The position numbers were made by a program, and so were the translations under genes. Under the pieces are notes generated by a model. That model did no database searches. It saw only the letters and a list, made by a program, of their open reading frames with translations, and was not told the DNA's origin. A stretch of DNA of 64,000 nt from Chromera velia (taxonomy: Eukaryota; Sar; Chromeraceae). This document shows, one piece after another, positions 13,279 through 25,127 of the stretch (the stretch's first letter is position 1; each line of letters opens with the position of its first letter). The stretch spans positions 5,001-69,000 of the forward strand of contig JAHBMJ010001616.1 in the NCBI GenBank assembly GCA_018398765.1. The letters run 5' to 3'.

Positions 13279-14012
13279 GATGCAGCAGCAATTCAAAGGA
13301 CAGGCGAAGAACGCGGAAGCCTTGGGAACTCGTGTCGGATGGGATGATTCAGAAAGAGCACACGCCCAGATTTCCTGCGGCGTCCACGTTGAGCAGGCAT
13401 CTTGAACTGACAGGCCTGTCGCGTAGGAATAAGAGCTTCCTTTTGAGCTGCTGCATGACTGCATGGCAGGAGGAAACGACCGAAAGGCAACAATCGGATC
13501 GAACATCAGTACCAATTACTGCTTTGCGCAGATACGCCGTCTCCTTTCAAGCGTCTCTGCATGCATCATTGCGGGAAGCTACAGAGGGCCCCGGCCGGCA
13601 CGCAGTTTTTTGACGTCACGCGGTGCATGCGGCCGGCGCGGCCGCGGCCGCGGGGCCCTAAAAGGACCCGGGGCCCGCATGAATGCTGAAAAATTGCTGA
13701 AAAGCATGGATCGTCTGACCTTCATACATGCATGCATGGCAGCATGCATATGCCACACTCTCTGACCTGATTCTATTCCACCCATCCACAGAGACTCGAT
13801 CTTGCATGCAGTGATGGGGCAAGTTCAAGACTTCAGCTACATCAGCGAGGAACAAGCAAAAACTTTTATGCCACTTTTTGGCGGAAGCTTCCCATCAAGA
13901 CGTTCTTTCTGGTTCTCCCATACAGACTCACTCAATCAGACTGGTTGCTGATTCGAACAGAGAGCGTATATACCACACAATACGTTTCTCGCTTCTTGTG
14001 AATTGCCCTCCA
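13279..14012. promoter_or_regulatory. Divergent promoter region between two head-to-head genes
   Basis: About 730 bp separates the ATG of the giant minus-strand gene from the start chosen for the plus-strand gene at 14013. It holds a very GC-rich palindromic block (about 13621-13672, with gcggccgcggccgc), a perfect TGACGTCA at about 13612-13619 of the type bound by bZIP factors, and several TGCATGCA-type motifs (13558-13566, about 13726-13737, about 13804). In Apicomplexa, TGCATGC motifs in promoters are bound by AP2 factors; the same use here is inference. Confidence 0.55.
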
Positions 14013-15386
14013 ATGACGAGCACAGTTCACAAACCGACGCAGATGATGAAGTCTGCGTCGGTCTCGTGTATTCGCACACGTCTTGGCGAAAGACTTGTCC
14101 CTGCCCCCTCAGCTGTACAGAAGTTGGGTGACTACGTATCTTCCCACGGAGTCTACGACACGGTCAACGAGCTGCAGGCTTCCGCATCCCTGTTGCGTAC
14201 CGAGGGAAGGAACACACCAAAGACAGACAAATTCATCCCCACCCGAAAGATCGCAGACCCATTCCGAGCTTCCCAAACCTTCAAGAGGATTCCAAGAGAA
14301 GTGCCCAATTACATGAATGAAGATCCCAGCAGCCTCCCTGTCCCATTCAATGACGTCCTTCCGGGGGAGAAGAAGGCAGGCACCTACAAACCAATCTGGT
14401 CTTCCCCTGAGGATTGGGACGAAAAGATGAAAATGGTGGAAGAGTACCACTCGATTTTGAAGAACAATGACCTCAAGAACCCTACCGAGAGGCAAATAGA
14501 GCAGCAGAAGCTGATAGCCCTGTCGAGAGAGTACAGGGACGTGTTGCAGCAATTGGGGACTCGGGGGAAGAGTGTCAAGATTCTCTATGGCAGACACGCT
14601 CAGGGCCTCACAGGGGTGGACTCCCCCCTTATGGAGGGCACCACTCTGTACGGCAATGAGAGGGAGAACGTCATGGCCGATCTGCGAAAAACAAACGGCA
14701 GAAGAATGGGGAAGCGCACCAACGGTTCTGCCTCCGCAGCAGTCCTGTCTACGTTCACGGCAAACGACCTAGAATTCTCTGCTGACCATGCCGACTCCGT
14801 GCGAGTGCCCGGGTACATCCCCAGAGTCATGCATGACCCAAAATGGACCGCCAAGAGAGTAGACCCAAACTACTCACAGAGATACATCAACACCTACCCC
14901 CGTCTGTTCATCTCCCGCCCCGTCGGGAGCAGACCCCCCAAACAATACGCACGGTCGGACACCCGAGAAGCCAGCATCATCACGGGGCACTACTGCAGAG
15001 GCCGGGTGCCTCCAGAGGCTGGAGACCTCCTGCGGGGCTCCGAGGAGGGCCCGAGGGTGATCACGGCACGGGGGTCGTGGTCGGGTCTCCAGACAGATAC
15101 AGAGGCGGTGGGCCGTCTGAGGGAGATGACTCATGGCCGGCGCGTGGACAAGAAGAGACGTGCAGACTCACCGGGGGTGTACATGACAGGAGGTCCCAAT
15201 GGTTCGGTGGTGTGGGACTTGAAGAGACCCCTCCCGTGGGAGACGGTCGTGTCTCCTCAGGAGGTCATGAGGACTGTGGAGGCCACGGCCTTGAGGAGAA
15301 GTGCGACGGGCATGCCGGTGGCTGCAAAGTCGGGATTTGCAGGGCGGAAGAGGCCGGAGCCGGGTCCCGACGCAGAATACTTTTAA
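14013..15386 (+). CDS. Conserved-looking hypothetical protein, single exon
   Basis: An open frame of 457 codons with strong GC third-position bias and a clean TAA end. I choose ATG at 14013 (MTSTVHKPTQ); a further in-frame ATG lies at 13878, but the stretch between looks like leader. The protein is basic, without signal peptide or membrane segments. It contains short tyrosine/proline motifs (KAGTYKPIWSSPEDWDEKM, PGYIPRVMHDPKW, INTYPRLFISRP) and one helical stretch (EKMKMVEEYHSILKNN). The motif style, many short Pro/Tyr/Trp elements in a soluble basic protein, resembles axonemal or microtubule-associated proteins of protists, but I do not recognise a family. It shares a divergent promoter with the giant minus-strand gene. 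Confidence 0.75.
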   Translation: MTSTVHKPTQMMKSASVSCIRTRLGERLVPAPSAVQKLGDYVSSHGVYDTVNELQASASLLRTEGRNTPKTDKFIPTRKIADPFRASQTFKRIPREVPNYMNEDPSSLPVPFNDVLPGEKKAGTYKPIWSSPEDWDEKMKMVEEYHSILKNNDLKNPTERQIEQQKLIALSREYRDVLQQLGTRGKSVKILYGRHAQGLTGVDSPLMEGTTLYGNERENVMADLRKTNGRRMGKRTNGSASAAVLSTFTANDLEFSADHADSVRVPGYIPRVMHDPKWTAKRVDPNYSQRYINTYPRLFISRPVGSRPPKQYARSDTREASIITGHYCRGRVPPEAGDLLRGSEEGPRVITARGSWSGLQTDTEAVGRLREMTHGRRVDKKRRADSPGVYMTGGPNGSVVWDLKRPLPWETVVSPQEVMRTVEATALRRSATGMPVAAKSGFAGRKRPEPGPDAEYF

Positions 15387-16571
15387 GGGGGAAGGGGGGA
15401 GCGTCGGTCAACGTGCAAGTCGGACTTTTCAGTCATGTACGTAGCATGCCGCACCTGTGTGTTGTGGTAGTAAGGTTCAGGAAGCTACTAACTGACTAAG
15501 TATGAAAACAATCAGAAACATCGATCATTGTTTTGGAACTTTTTGAACATCGGAAGAGATCATTTCCCAGCTTTTCTTAGAGCTTTTCGTTTGATTGCAT
15601 TAAAAAACAACATTAGATTTTTTAAATTGTTCTTTGTTCTTGATTAATTCTTCATAATTTTGAGATCTGGCATAGCCAAAGTCAAATAAAGTTTATTCTT
15701 ATTTATTCTTATGAATTACTTAGTTTTTTATATATATATATTTTTACTATTTTTTACTTTGTTAGAAATTTGTCTGTATTTGTCTGTTTAATTCTTTCTC
15801 ACGATTTCCCCCCATTTCTTAATTCTTTCGATAGTTGTAGATCATACTTATAGCTAGTTCTAGCTTATTTTTCTCCTTCTTTTTTTTTTTTGGTATGTTT
15901 GTGTTGTGTTATATTGTGTTTATAACCTAGTTTTACACATTGTATATTTCTTCTAGTTTTTTAATTTTTATTAATTTTTACTAAAGGGTGATTGAAGGGT
16001 TTGTTATACATGCCGCGTCCCCATATATGGGGAGCAGATCTAGCCTAGTTTAGCTTAGATTGTCAGAAGGTTCCGCTTTTTCCTGTTACTAGAGGATTGT
16101 TTTGCTCCGAAGCGGTGGACCGACTGCGTCGCGATCGTGGGGGCCGGGGGTTGGTTGTGCGTCGATCGCGCCTCGCGGACTTGGGCGGCGCGGCCAGCCC
16201 GGCCGAGAGGCGCGTGCGCAAGCAGAGGATGATCGATCTTGAAGATGCCCTCACGTGCACTATCTCACGCTAGCTCAATTTTGTTCCACTAGCTTAATTG
16301 CAGGCAAAACGTCCATGATCGTCCTCCAAAGTGGCATCATCCGATAATTCTATGTGTATTGCATCAAGGGAAGTCATTATGCTGAGAGCAATATCACTGT
16401 AGCTGTGCTTCCAGACAAAAAAACAGCTCGACTGCTCTATTGAATCTCAGACTGAACAACTCGATTCCCGTCTCGTCTTCTTTCGGATTTGCTCTGTTCA
16501 GCCAAATGCGTTTGTTTTGCTGAGCAGTCAAGACCAGCTCTTCTCCAGCGAGTGGGCTTGATCGGTATGGG
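15387..16571. other. AT-rich island and upstream region of the WD40 gene
   Basis: Bases about 15500-16010 are strongly AT-rich and show no open frame. A perfect 16-bp palindrome, tccccatatatgggga, lies at about 16018-16033. From 16060 to 16260 the composition swings to GC-rich (gcgtcgatcgcgcctcgcgg), which may be promoter DNA for the gene at 16572. No RNA gene was identified. Confidence 0.5.
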
Positions 16572-17760
16572 ATGATCGTGCCGGGGTGTGAGCACGAGTT
16601 CTTCCCCAAGTTGGGGGGCCTGGCGGCGTGGGAGCCCGCCTACCGGATTCCTGAAGAGGAAGGCGTTTTTCTTTTGAGAGCCCGGTTCTCACCCGACGGC
16701 CGGCTTATTGCGGCAGGCACCGTATTGGGTGAAGTGAAGGTGTGGGATGTTGAAACAGGGCACCTTCTGCGGAAGGAGAATGCCCACGGGAGGGGCATCA
16801 ACGATCTCTGTTGGGACGGCTCGGGAGACTGTACCGTCTCTGCGGCTTCCGATTCTTCCGTCTCCATTTTCTCCCATAAAGAGAAACGCCCCATTGTCAC
16901 ACTCACATCAACCCATAAGGGCGCGTGTATGGGCGTCCAGGTTCCCCCTGAGTGGGGGTCTACGTGGCTTCTCACGGCGGGGTATGACCAGGACGTGAAG
17001 AGGTGGGAACTGCGAACGAGAAGCGCCGTGAGGTGCGTGAGGGCCCACACAGCACCCATCACCACACTTGACCTGACCCCCGACGCCGCTCACTTTCTCT
17101 CCGGGGGTTATGATGGTGCGTTGCGGGTTTTTGACAGTGACACCATGCGACCTCTGAAGACTCTAGCGCCAGTGGGGGACGAGGAGGCCCGACCCCCCGT
17201 CCAGCATGCCGAGTTTGCCCCCGGGTCTCCGCAAGTCGTGTGGAGTTTATACGCAGATCGGTGCGTGCGCGTGTGGGCAGTGAAGAGACGGCAGCCCGAC
17301 ATGCTCTTCCGTCTCCGACCCGATCCGTGGGTGAAGCTCCGCAGCGGTTGTCCCATTTACAAGAAAGACGGGAGGCAGGAGGAAGAACCCGACGAGACCC
17401 CGTGCCCCCATCCCCCCTTTTTGTGTTGGTGGAATGGTCGTCCCTTGACTTTGTCTGACGACGGAAACCTCCTCGAGTGGAACCTTCGGACGGGAGAGTG
17501 CGCGACCCTGTTCACGGACATTCATGACACAAGCGAACAGCCCACAGGGAGGGACCCAACAGGAAAGGTCCCATTGACCTCTGTGGACACACCCAAGAGG
17601 AAGCCTCTCCCTCTTCTCTGCACTGCAGGTCGGTGGGTTGCGGCTGGGCGCTTTGATTGTGGGTGGGTGGGTGGGGGGGTGACTCACTGAGTAAGTGAGT
17701 CAGTGAAGGTGTGTTTGTGTGTGTGTGTGTGTGTGTCTAAGAGAGAGAAAGAGAGAGAGG

Positions 17761-17823
<63 letters not shown>

Positions 17824-19409
17824 AGAAAGAAAGAAAACAAAGAAAGAAGAGAAAGAAAGAAAGAAAGAAAGAACGAACGAACGAACGAAAGAAAGAAAGA
17901 AAGAGACTCAGTGACTGAGCGGGAGTGCACGTCTGCTTGCGTGTGTATGTTGGAGTGTTTTTGGTTCCCGTTCTACGGTTTTCTCTATTATATATATCCC
18001 TGCTCCCGGATTCAAATGGCTGTACACCTCAGTTGTTATGAAAGAAAAAGGAACAGAAACAGAGCGAGCGCTCCGACCCATCCATGATCACGCCCGCAGG
18101 CAAACAGGCACAGACAGACAGACAGATAGATAGACAAACAGACAGAAAGGCCCAGCCAGAGTTTGCTTTTCAACGCAAGAAGATCCGATGTCGTACTCTC
18201 TCGATCTCTCTCTCTGTCGTTCACGACTAGCTCAATTATCTTTTACTCCCTCTGGCTGGCTGGCTGGTTGCCGGCATGCACAGAAGGAAGCCGGTGATCG
18301 AAAGAAAATTTTTTCTTTCTGTCTTTCTTTTGCCTGGCTTTCCCTTTTTGTCTCTCTGTGTAGAGCTCTACTCTGCTCTCTCGATCCTCCCGCACTCCGT
18401 CTGGTTCATCTCTCCGCGAGTGCCTGCCTGCAGGGGGTTCTTTTGGGTCCTCCGTGATAGTATGGACGCGGCAGGAGGGGGCAGTGGAAGAGGAGGAGGG
18501 GGTGGATGAAGGCAGAGAGAAGAGCGAGGAGGCGACAGCGGAGGAGAGAGAGGGAGGGCCACTGGGGAGGGCGTCTGGTCCCTTCGGCGTGGACGAAGAA
18601 GAGATCATGCAAGTCAGTGCGTGTGTATGTATGTACGTATGGACGTGTACGCGCGTTTTGATTTGCTTCTTGCTCTTTCCATTGAGTGTGGGCGTCTAGC
18701 GCGCTGAGGTTTCGACCTTTTGCAGGGGGTCTATTTTCTGAATTCCAATTCAGGAACTTCCTTGTGTCTGTTGCCTCCCTCCCTCCCTGAATTGATTGAT
18801 TTGGACCGTCGATCCTTTTTTGTTCCTGTGCCCCCCCAGGCAATTCGACTTGGCCGAAAGAAAAAGATGTCTCCTTCGATCAATTGTGTCTGCCCGACTG
18901 CACACGGCCCTGCTTCTCTCTCTCTCTCTCGCTGTACGCCAGCCATCGATCTACAGTGATTCTGTGAAGGGGAAACGCGGTGCTCCCCTTTAAAGTTTAC
19001 TCGTCGGGAGCATTCATTTTTGAACAGTCAACGAAAATTGAGAAGTCCAGGCTGGTTTTCCTCCCCCCATTGTGAGTAGACAGACAGACAGGCGTGAAGT
19101 GAAGAAAGAACCACAAGGGAAGGAAGGAAGGAAGGAAGGAAGGAAGAAAGAAAGAAAGAGCATTCGATGAATGATCTAGGCGAATGCCAGCAAAGACGCA
19201 AGCATGCCTGTCGATCGGGTTTCTCCCGGTACTTAGAACGAACAACATTTCGATCTGCGTGAGTCTCTCCCTCCCTATGCATGCAATCTTTTCTCTCCCT
19301 TTCTTTTCTTCTTGCTGCTCTGTGCCCGTGTTCATCTTTCAAGTCTTTCTCCGATTCCACCCTGTGTTCTTGCTACTTGATGCTTCTTTTTCCCCTTTCT
19401 TTCTTTTTT

Positions 19410-19453
<44 letters not shown>

Positions 19454-19528
19454 TCATCCTTCCTACCTTTTTTTGTTTGTTTCTCGCAGCCCCCCGAGTG
19501 TTCGGATGTGGAGATGGAGCCCTCATAA
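16572..19528 (+). CDS. WD40-repeat protein
   Basis: The first exon (16572-17628) begins MIVPGCEHEF and carries at least four WD40 blades, each ending in a Trp-Asp-like pair: GEVKVWDVETG, DQDVKRWELRT, DGALRVFDSDT, DGNLLEWNLRTG. It ends in phase 1 at a GTCGGT donor. The second exon (18434-18612) continues in phase with GSFGSSVIVWTRQEG, then a glutamate-rich tail, and ends at a GTCAGT donor. A third exon starts at 18726. A short last exon at 19491-19528 (PPECSDVEMEPS, stop TAA) follows a long pyrimidine tract but is less certain; an alternative end is TGA at 18957. The propeller most resembles the WDR5/Swd3 type in spacing, but assignment to a complex cannot be made. Confidence 0.72.
17709..17908. 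repeat. (GT)n followed by (GAGA/GAAA)n arrays
   Basis: Compound microsatellite in the first intron of the WD40 gene; purine-rich on the coding strand. Confidence 0.9.
19115..19455. repeat. (GGAA)n and (TTTC)n arrays
   Basis: A GGAA array at about 19119-19158 and a TTTC array at about 19405-19456, both within the 3' part of the WD40 gene. The second directly precedes the proposed last acceptor and extends its pyrimidine tract. Confidence 0.9.
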
Positions 19529-21400
19529 GAACATGTAGGCTGACAGGCTGAGTGACTGTGAGACAACTCAATCGAATACTTGCACGAGGCACACACCCAG
19601 AGCAAGCCTGCCTGGACAGTGTGTGCACAAAATTGAAGTGCGTGCCGGAACTAGCTCACCTTGGTAGAATGTTGATGCATGTACAGTCATTCGCCCAAAC
19701 TTCAGCATGTTCTTTGACTGCCAGTGGCGCTTGACTGTGATTTGATCGTGTTTGAATTTAAGCGTTTGCATGGTAAATTGGTAATAAATAAATGACTGTC
19801 AGAGCTATCATCCGTCAGATTCATGCATCCTAGATCTTCATCATCAATGATTCTGATTCATCATAACATGATTAGTAATATCATATCATACCCAGCACTA
19901 CGTTAATAAGAGCCCAAACTAGGCTTTACAGTTTTTTGAAATCGAGATTTATATAAAAAAATTAAAGATCATACTCAGAATGATTTGATAGGATCGATCA
20001 CATAAATCTACATATCGATCTGCAGATCTAGGCAAAGAATTTGATGCCGCATGACATACTGACTAACAGTGATCCAGATACTGACACTGTCACATATTCA
20101 GTAATACACTGCAAATTAATGACATGTTAGAGAATCTAGTAGAAAATCCACACTAAAATCCATAATACATAATTTTTATATTATAATTTGTATATGTATT
20201 AACAGGATCGAATTAAGATTACACTGGAACTATAGTGTCTCACAATGAGAATTTGTAAAACCTTTTGTATCACAATGATTTGTGAAATAATAATTATAAT
20301 TTTAAGAACTTTTGACTGATTCAATTAAATCACACTTATGTGTAATAAAATTAGTTATAGATCACGGTTTGACACGCGTCGAGAGGCGGCGTCATAGCCG
20401 CTGCACGGACTGCACGGGGTGGAAGCGAGGGAAGGAGAGGGACATCTGATCAGTGCAGTGACAATATTTTTAAAAGAATGATGTCCAGTAGAGGAGGTAG
20501 CAGCGTATCGGCCCCTTCTAGAGGACGCTCGGGCCGCAGCGGGGGGCTCTCAGGAGCATTGGGTGCGCAGCAAAAAAGAAAGCACGAAAGCGACGCAGAG
20601 GAAGGAGACGATTCTGATTAAATGAATGAATGAATGAATGAATGAATGAATGAATGAATAAATAAATGAATGAATGAATGAATAAATTATGAATGACCAA
20701 GGCAGTGACTGAGTGAGGGAGTGAGTGAGTGAGTAAGTGAGTGAGGTGAGTGAGGTGAGTGAGGTGAGTGGGGTGGGTGGGTGAGTGAGGTAAGTGAGTA
20801 AGTAAGTGAGCGAGTAAGTGGTTGAGGTGAGTGAAAGAAGTGAGTGAGTGAATGAATGAATGAATGAATGAGTGAATGAGGTGAGTCTGACCTTCAACGA
20901 CTTTGAAGATTTTAAGCTAGTGGCTGCTAGTTACTTTGAAAGTCTAGGATCACTTCAAAGTTTGTCTAACAATTTCATCACACCTAACTTACTCAAACTA
21001 TTTCATCACACCTATTGTAACACAATTATTTGTGTTACTGGTACTAGTGTACAGGGTATTGTATCATAATTTTAATTGTGTCATAGTATAGTTTCAGTGT
21101 AATTAAAATAACTTTTGATTGATTGATTGATTGATGCCAAACCCTAGATGGAATTAGAACTCCCGGGCGGCGCATACATGCATGGGTCTGTTCAATTATA
21201 TGCCAGCTGCAAGCTAAGTGGACGACAGTTATTCGAACTTAATCTAATCAATCATTTACTATAATATGGTGAGAAATCATAAAAAGAAGAGAGGGTTGAG
21301 AGCGCAAGAGCGATGTTATGAACTTGCAAACCCCCAGATCAGAAAAGGAGGCGGATACAAAGGGTGAGTCACAACGAGTGAAGCGGTCTGATTGAATTAA
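19529..21400. other. AT-rich island with AATG/GTGA arrays, no gene seen
   Basis: Bases 19780-20370 and 20880-21290 are AT-rich and lack coding signal. Between them, about 20620-20880 consists of (AATG)n and degenerate (GTGA)n arrays. The right-hand island ends in four tgat/gatt units (about 21116-21136), which could be a retroposon-like tail but is not proof of one. Confidence 0.6.
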
Positions 21401-21409
21401 TGCCAACTA

Positions 21410-21802
21410 CTACAAAAAGCCTTGTTCAGCAGTCCATCGGAGGTAGACAGAGAGCCGATGAATAAAATCATCTACATACCGGCAGCAGGCTTCATACGTG
21501 CACAGCTTTCTATCAGAGCAACCAACAGGCAGCCCACCTTGCCCGCCCATCGGGTTGTATGTCAGCATGCACAAAAAAGAAAAGATTGAGCCATCTGTAA
21601 CCGACAGGGCAGAACGGGGAAGGGCAGAAACGGAAGGAACACCAGAGGACGACTTGCTGCACAGGAGGAAGACAAACATACGGCGGGATGACGGGAAGTC
21701 GCGCTGCAGAGGGGTGAGTCTAGCAAGGAGGGGAAAGTGAGAGGAAGATTGCCTATCATCCTCAGAAGCCTTCATACATTCCTTTACAACTGTCTGTCTC
21801 AC
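21410..21802 (-). CDS. Possible hypothetical open frame
   Basis: An open frame of 130 codons that begins at GTG and is open further upstream. It contains KASEDDRQSSSHFPLLARL and a cysteine-rich end (CTYEACCRYVDDFIHRL). No domain is recognised and no splice sites were resolved. It could be one exon of a longer gene or a chance frame. Confidence 0.25.
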   Translation of the reverse strand: MRQTVVKECMKASEDDRQSSSHFPLLARLTPLQRDFPSSRRMFVFLLCSKSSSGVPSVSALPRSALSVTDGSIFSFLCMLTYNPMGGQGGLPVGCSDRKLCTYEACCRYVDDFIHRLSVYLRWTAEQGFL

Positions 21803-22246
21803 CTTGCCCTTAAAGAAAAGTGAGCCGGTGCCTTATGCCCTATGACCATTCTGCCCGCGTTGGGAAGACAGATCGGGCTTGACCTTCAGCGAGCGGACAG
21901 AAATCAAATCAGCCCAACGAAGCAGCCTGTCTATAGATCTTGTGAATTGAATGGAGAGAAACCTAGAGAGAAACACTATTAAAGGTGATAGTAAAATAAA
22001 TGCGCCGCACCGTTTTCTTTCTCAATCGCTGCTGGAATTGCCGAGGCATGCACGTATTGGCGGCTAAGCTTCCTTCCGAATGGATAAATGAACTTTTGCA
22101 ATATAGATGATAAGGCCTTCAGATCTATATGGGGCCCGCCCTCTTGGTCTCTAGCTCCCTCTCTCCAGAGCTAAGAACGCCTGGAGGTTACACCCCTCCC
22201 CCACACAACGAATCACTGACAGGAATAGACATGCAGGGTAAAGCAG

Positions 22247-23451
22247 TCACTCTGCCGCAGTTGGTGGCAGCAGGAGCCCCACGATCTCCGGTGTCACCCT
22301 CTCATTGGACGTGGACCAGTGCACAGCAAGGTTGTGGGGGGTATCGCCCGCATTGTCTTCCACCTGCAGGTCGGCACCTCTCTGAACGAGCAGCTACACA
22401 ATCTCTATCACACCCCACCGTACAGCTTAATAGAGAACGGTTGCACCAGTTTCACTCCGAGCATTCACATCTGCACCCCAGTCAAGAAGGATCTCTACCA
22501 CTGTGTGCACAGACGAAATGAAGCTCTCCTCTATGGGCCAGGCGTGGGGGAATACGTCATTATCACGGTCTATTGCAGCAAAGAGCGCTGTTTCATGACA
22601 CGCATTCATCCTGTTGACATCGGCACCGTTTTTTACCAGAATCTTCATATAAGCCGGTCTAGCTCTTCCTGCACTGTTCATCAAAGCTGTCCATCTATCA
22701 CGATCGACAGCATCAATGTCCACCCCCCGGGAAAAGGAGAGGAGCAGCAGCTCTTTAAATTCGTGACATGAAAAGAAATAAATAAGGGAATCATCATCAA
22801 TTTCCTGCCGACTGGTGATCTTCAGATCAGCCACATCGGAAGTTTTCTTGAGAAGGTCTTTCAGGGCTCCACTCACGGTAGAACGAACGGCAGAGTCGAC
22901 CCGCTGGGGATCATAGGAGGGTCTGAGAAAGAAGAAATCTTCATCTTTATCTTTACTGTTGAGCTCTTTGTCTGCAGCTCTACAAGCGACCTGCAACGCT
23001 TTCTTTCCCTCTCCCTCCATTGCATCTACATTTGCCCCCTCTACAATCAGGGACCGAACCATTCCCCACCAACACAGACGACAGGCAACAATCATAACGG
23101 TGTCGCCTTCAACCATACCCGCAGTGCCTTTAGACACCCACCCAGCCCTCACCTCCAAGTCTGGATGATCACTCAATATCATCTCAAAGGCTTCCATATG
23201 GTTTGCATACACGGAGCCGTCTAACCCTCAAAAAGCCCGTCTATGTCTATCCCTGCCCTCAGATACAGACGGAAGTCGTCTCTATCACTGGCACTACTCA
23301 CGAACTCAGAGAGTGCCTGCTGAGTAGTCTCGGCCGACGCTGGTCGAAACTCACAAATCTTTTCACTAATGCCCACTTCAATCGATTCAATCAAACCCAT
23401 ATCAATCGTCAAGGGAGGGTTCACAGCCATCTCCTCCATTTTTCTAGACAA
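22247..23451 (-). pseudogene. Ankyrin-repeat gene with two in-frame stops and a frameshift
   Basis: The frame starts with MSRKMEEMAVNPPL (ATG at 23451) and reaches DIDGLF, where a one-base shift at about 23213-23225 is needed to continue into VYANHMEAFEMIL. Ankyrin repeats follow, recognisable by VNRMNACHETALFAAIDRD and LLDWGADVNARSETGATVL. After TAA (22427-22429) the same frame continues as AVRWGVIEIV, then TAG (22394-22396), then LLVQRGADLQVEDNAGDTP and NLAVHWS, to TGA at 22247. Both stops stand where ankyrin repeats often carry Lys or Gln. Ankyrin proteins usually act as protein-binding scaffolds. Decay is the simplest reading; read-through of TAA and TAG is the alternative. Confidence 0.65.
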
Positions 23452-24197
23452 AAAAATAAAAAAGACGGCACCTGTTTTAACAGCCGATAATTTTCAACAG
23501 ACCCACTCCAAAAAACCACATGACTTCCCACCTTCTTGTGCACAGTCTCTAATTATAGCATTGGTTAGAACAAACGTGATCAAACATTATATATATATAT
23601 ATATATATATATGATATATATGAGTCTGACAATTGACTCCTAGATTGACGCTCTGCTCTCCCTAAGATCCAGCTGCATGAAGATGGCCATGCACAGACGA
23701 CGACCAGCTCTCCCTTCCCGAATCGAGGTCGGATCACTGCCTCCTCTCTCCCTTCGTCTACGTACCCGTCTCTAAATTGTTTATGGTTTTATATGACATG
23801 GCAAGATTGTTTATTGTTTTGCATGACATGGCAAGAAAGGACTCCTCTAGATTGTTTGTAGTTTTGTATAACATGGCAAGAAGGGACTCCTCACGCAGGA
23901 ATGCAGAGGAGGACTGAGCCTTACACCCAACTGCATGCACGCGTTTGCTTGTGGTCGTCGTGCGGTGTAGTCTAAAGGGAAGCCAGACAGGCAGGCAAGC
24001 TTCCATGGTGAGTACACCCCCCGACGGAGACCAGCCCGGTAGTTTCCGTAATATCTACGGTGACCACCGATACCACTCCGATGACCACTGACTTCCCCGA
24101 TCTCTCCACACACAGAACCGCTTTTAACTTTCTCTTTTCATGCCAGCACTATCCTCATGACTACTTGAAACTATCCTAAGCGAGAAAAGCTGCCATC
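23452..24197. other. Intergenic DNA with (TA)n and a degenerate tandem repeat
   Basis: A (TA)n run lies at about 23588-23612. Three units built on gacatggcaagaa (about 23793-23895) form a degenerate tandem repeat. No gene seen. Confidence 0.7.
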
Positions 24198-25093
24198 ATG
24201 CGGCTTCTACTGCTTATTTTGTTTTGTGCTGATTTTGTGGTATTGCTCGTAAATTGCAACGCCGCTCTGTCTCCCGTCTTCTCAACGAGGATGCTCAAGA
24301 CTGCTAAAAGGACTGATTGCGAGCCCATTATTAATGATCTTACAAAGGGAGGGAAGCCTGGGAAGTCATTTCCTAGAAGTAAACCGTGGAAAAGTAAGTA
24401 TGCTGCTGTTCAGAATTGCCCGCAAGGAACCAGTTCGAGGGCAATGTGTACGTGTGGCAGAGACCATGACTGGCCAAACAGACTTCGGGAGCGCAGGGTG
24501 CAGCGCCTTGTTTTACAAGGTGGAGGAGCTCCTCGGGGGGGCGCCCAGCGGACACTACTGGAAAGTGAGTGACTTTTCTGGAATAAGTCGTGGTGGTGCT
24601 CTCCGTGATGCTCTTCATATCACATGTATCATCATCGTCATCCCTCTCTGCCAGCTTTTGAACATATGTGTCCTTCATTGTGGTGTTCTTTGCAGGCTGG
24701 GGCGTCCCTTGGCAGGTACAGAATCAGAGCGAAGGCGCAGCTGCTTCAGCAGCAGGTCGGTGTCTGCATGCGGTGTTCTCCGTGGGTACTCTCCGTACTG
24801 TACTCTTCGTCTCCGGATAGGTGTTGTGTAGTTGTGCTGACTCAGAGCCCGTGCTGTGCAAGATTGATTCCAAATCCCGGCTACCGTCTGTTTCTGTACA
24901 GCTGCTTCTGTCACAGGCGAATGTTTGCACCTCTTATCTTCCCTTTACCTCCATCTGTCTGAATGCTTGCATCTCTGCTTACCTCCATCTGTCTGAATGC
25001 TTGCACTTCTCCTGCCTTCAGCCCCTGCTGCCTTGAGCCTCCCCTCCTTTCTTCACTTCAATTTTCTCTTTGTAGGGGATCCCGTACAAGTAA
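24198..25093 (+). CDS. Possible small secreted protein, four exons
   Basis: ATG at 24198 opens a hydrophobic leader, MRLLLLILFCADFVVLLVN, a typical signal peptide. Proposed exons 24198-24393, 24461-24564, 24696-24755 and 25076-25093 agree in phase. Donors are GTAAGT, GTGAGT and GTCGGT; acceptors are strong for the last two introns, while the first intron (67 bp) is short. The mature part includes TDFGSAGCSALFYKVEELL and ends GIPYK before TAA, for about 125 residues. No family is recognised. The hydrophobic start and phase agreement support it; its small size and the neighbouring transposon relic weaken it. Confidence 0.4.
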
Positions 25094-25127
25094 GCACCAA
25101 CTCAGAGGTCCCGTCAGGGGGACTACG

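Noticed and set aside
16010-16260. Possible small RNA gene near the tccccatatatgggga palindrome
   Set aside because: No cloverleaf, box elements or polymerase III signals could be recognised by eye.
17703-18087. Open frames made of Arg/Glu/Lys runs
   Set aside because: Translations of (GA)n and (GAAA)n microsatellites in an intron of the WD40 gene.
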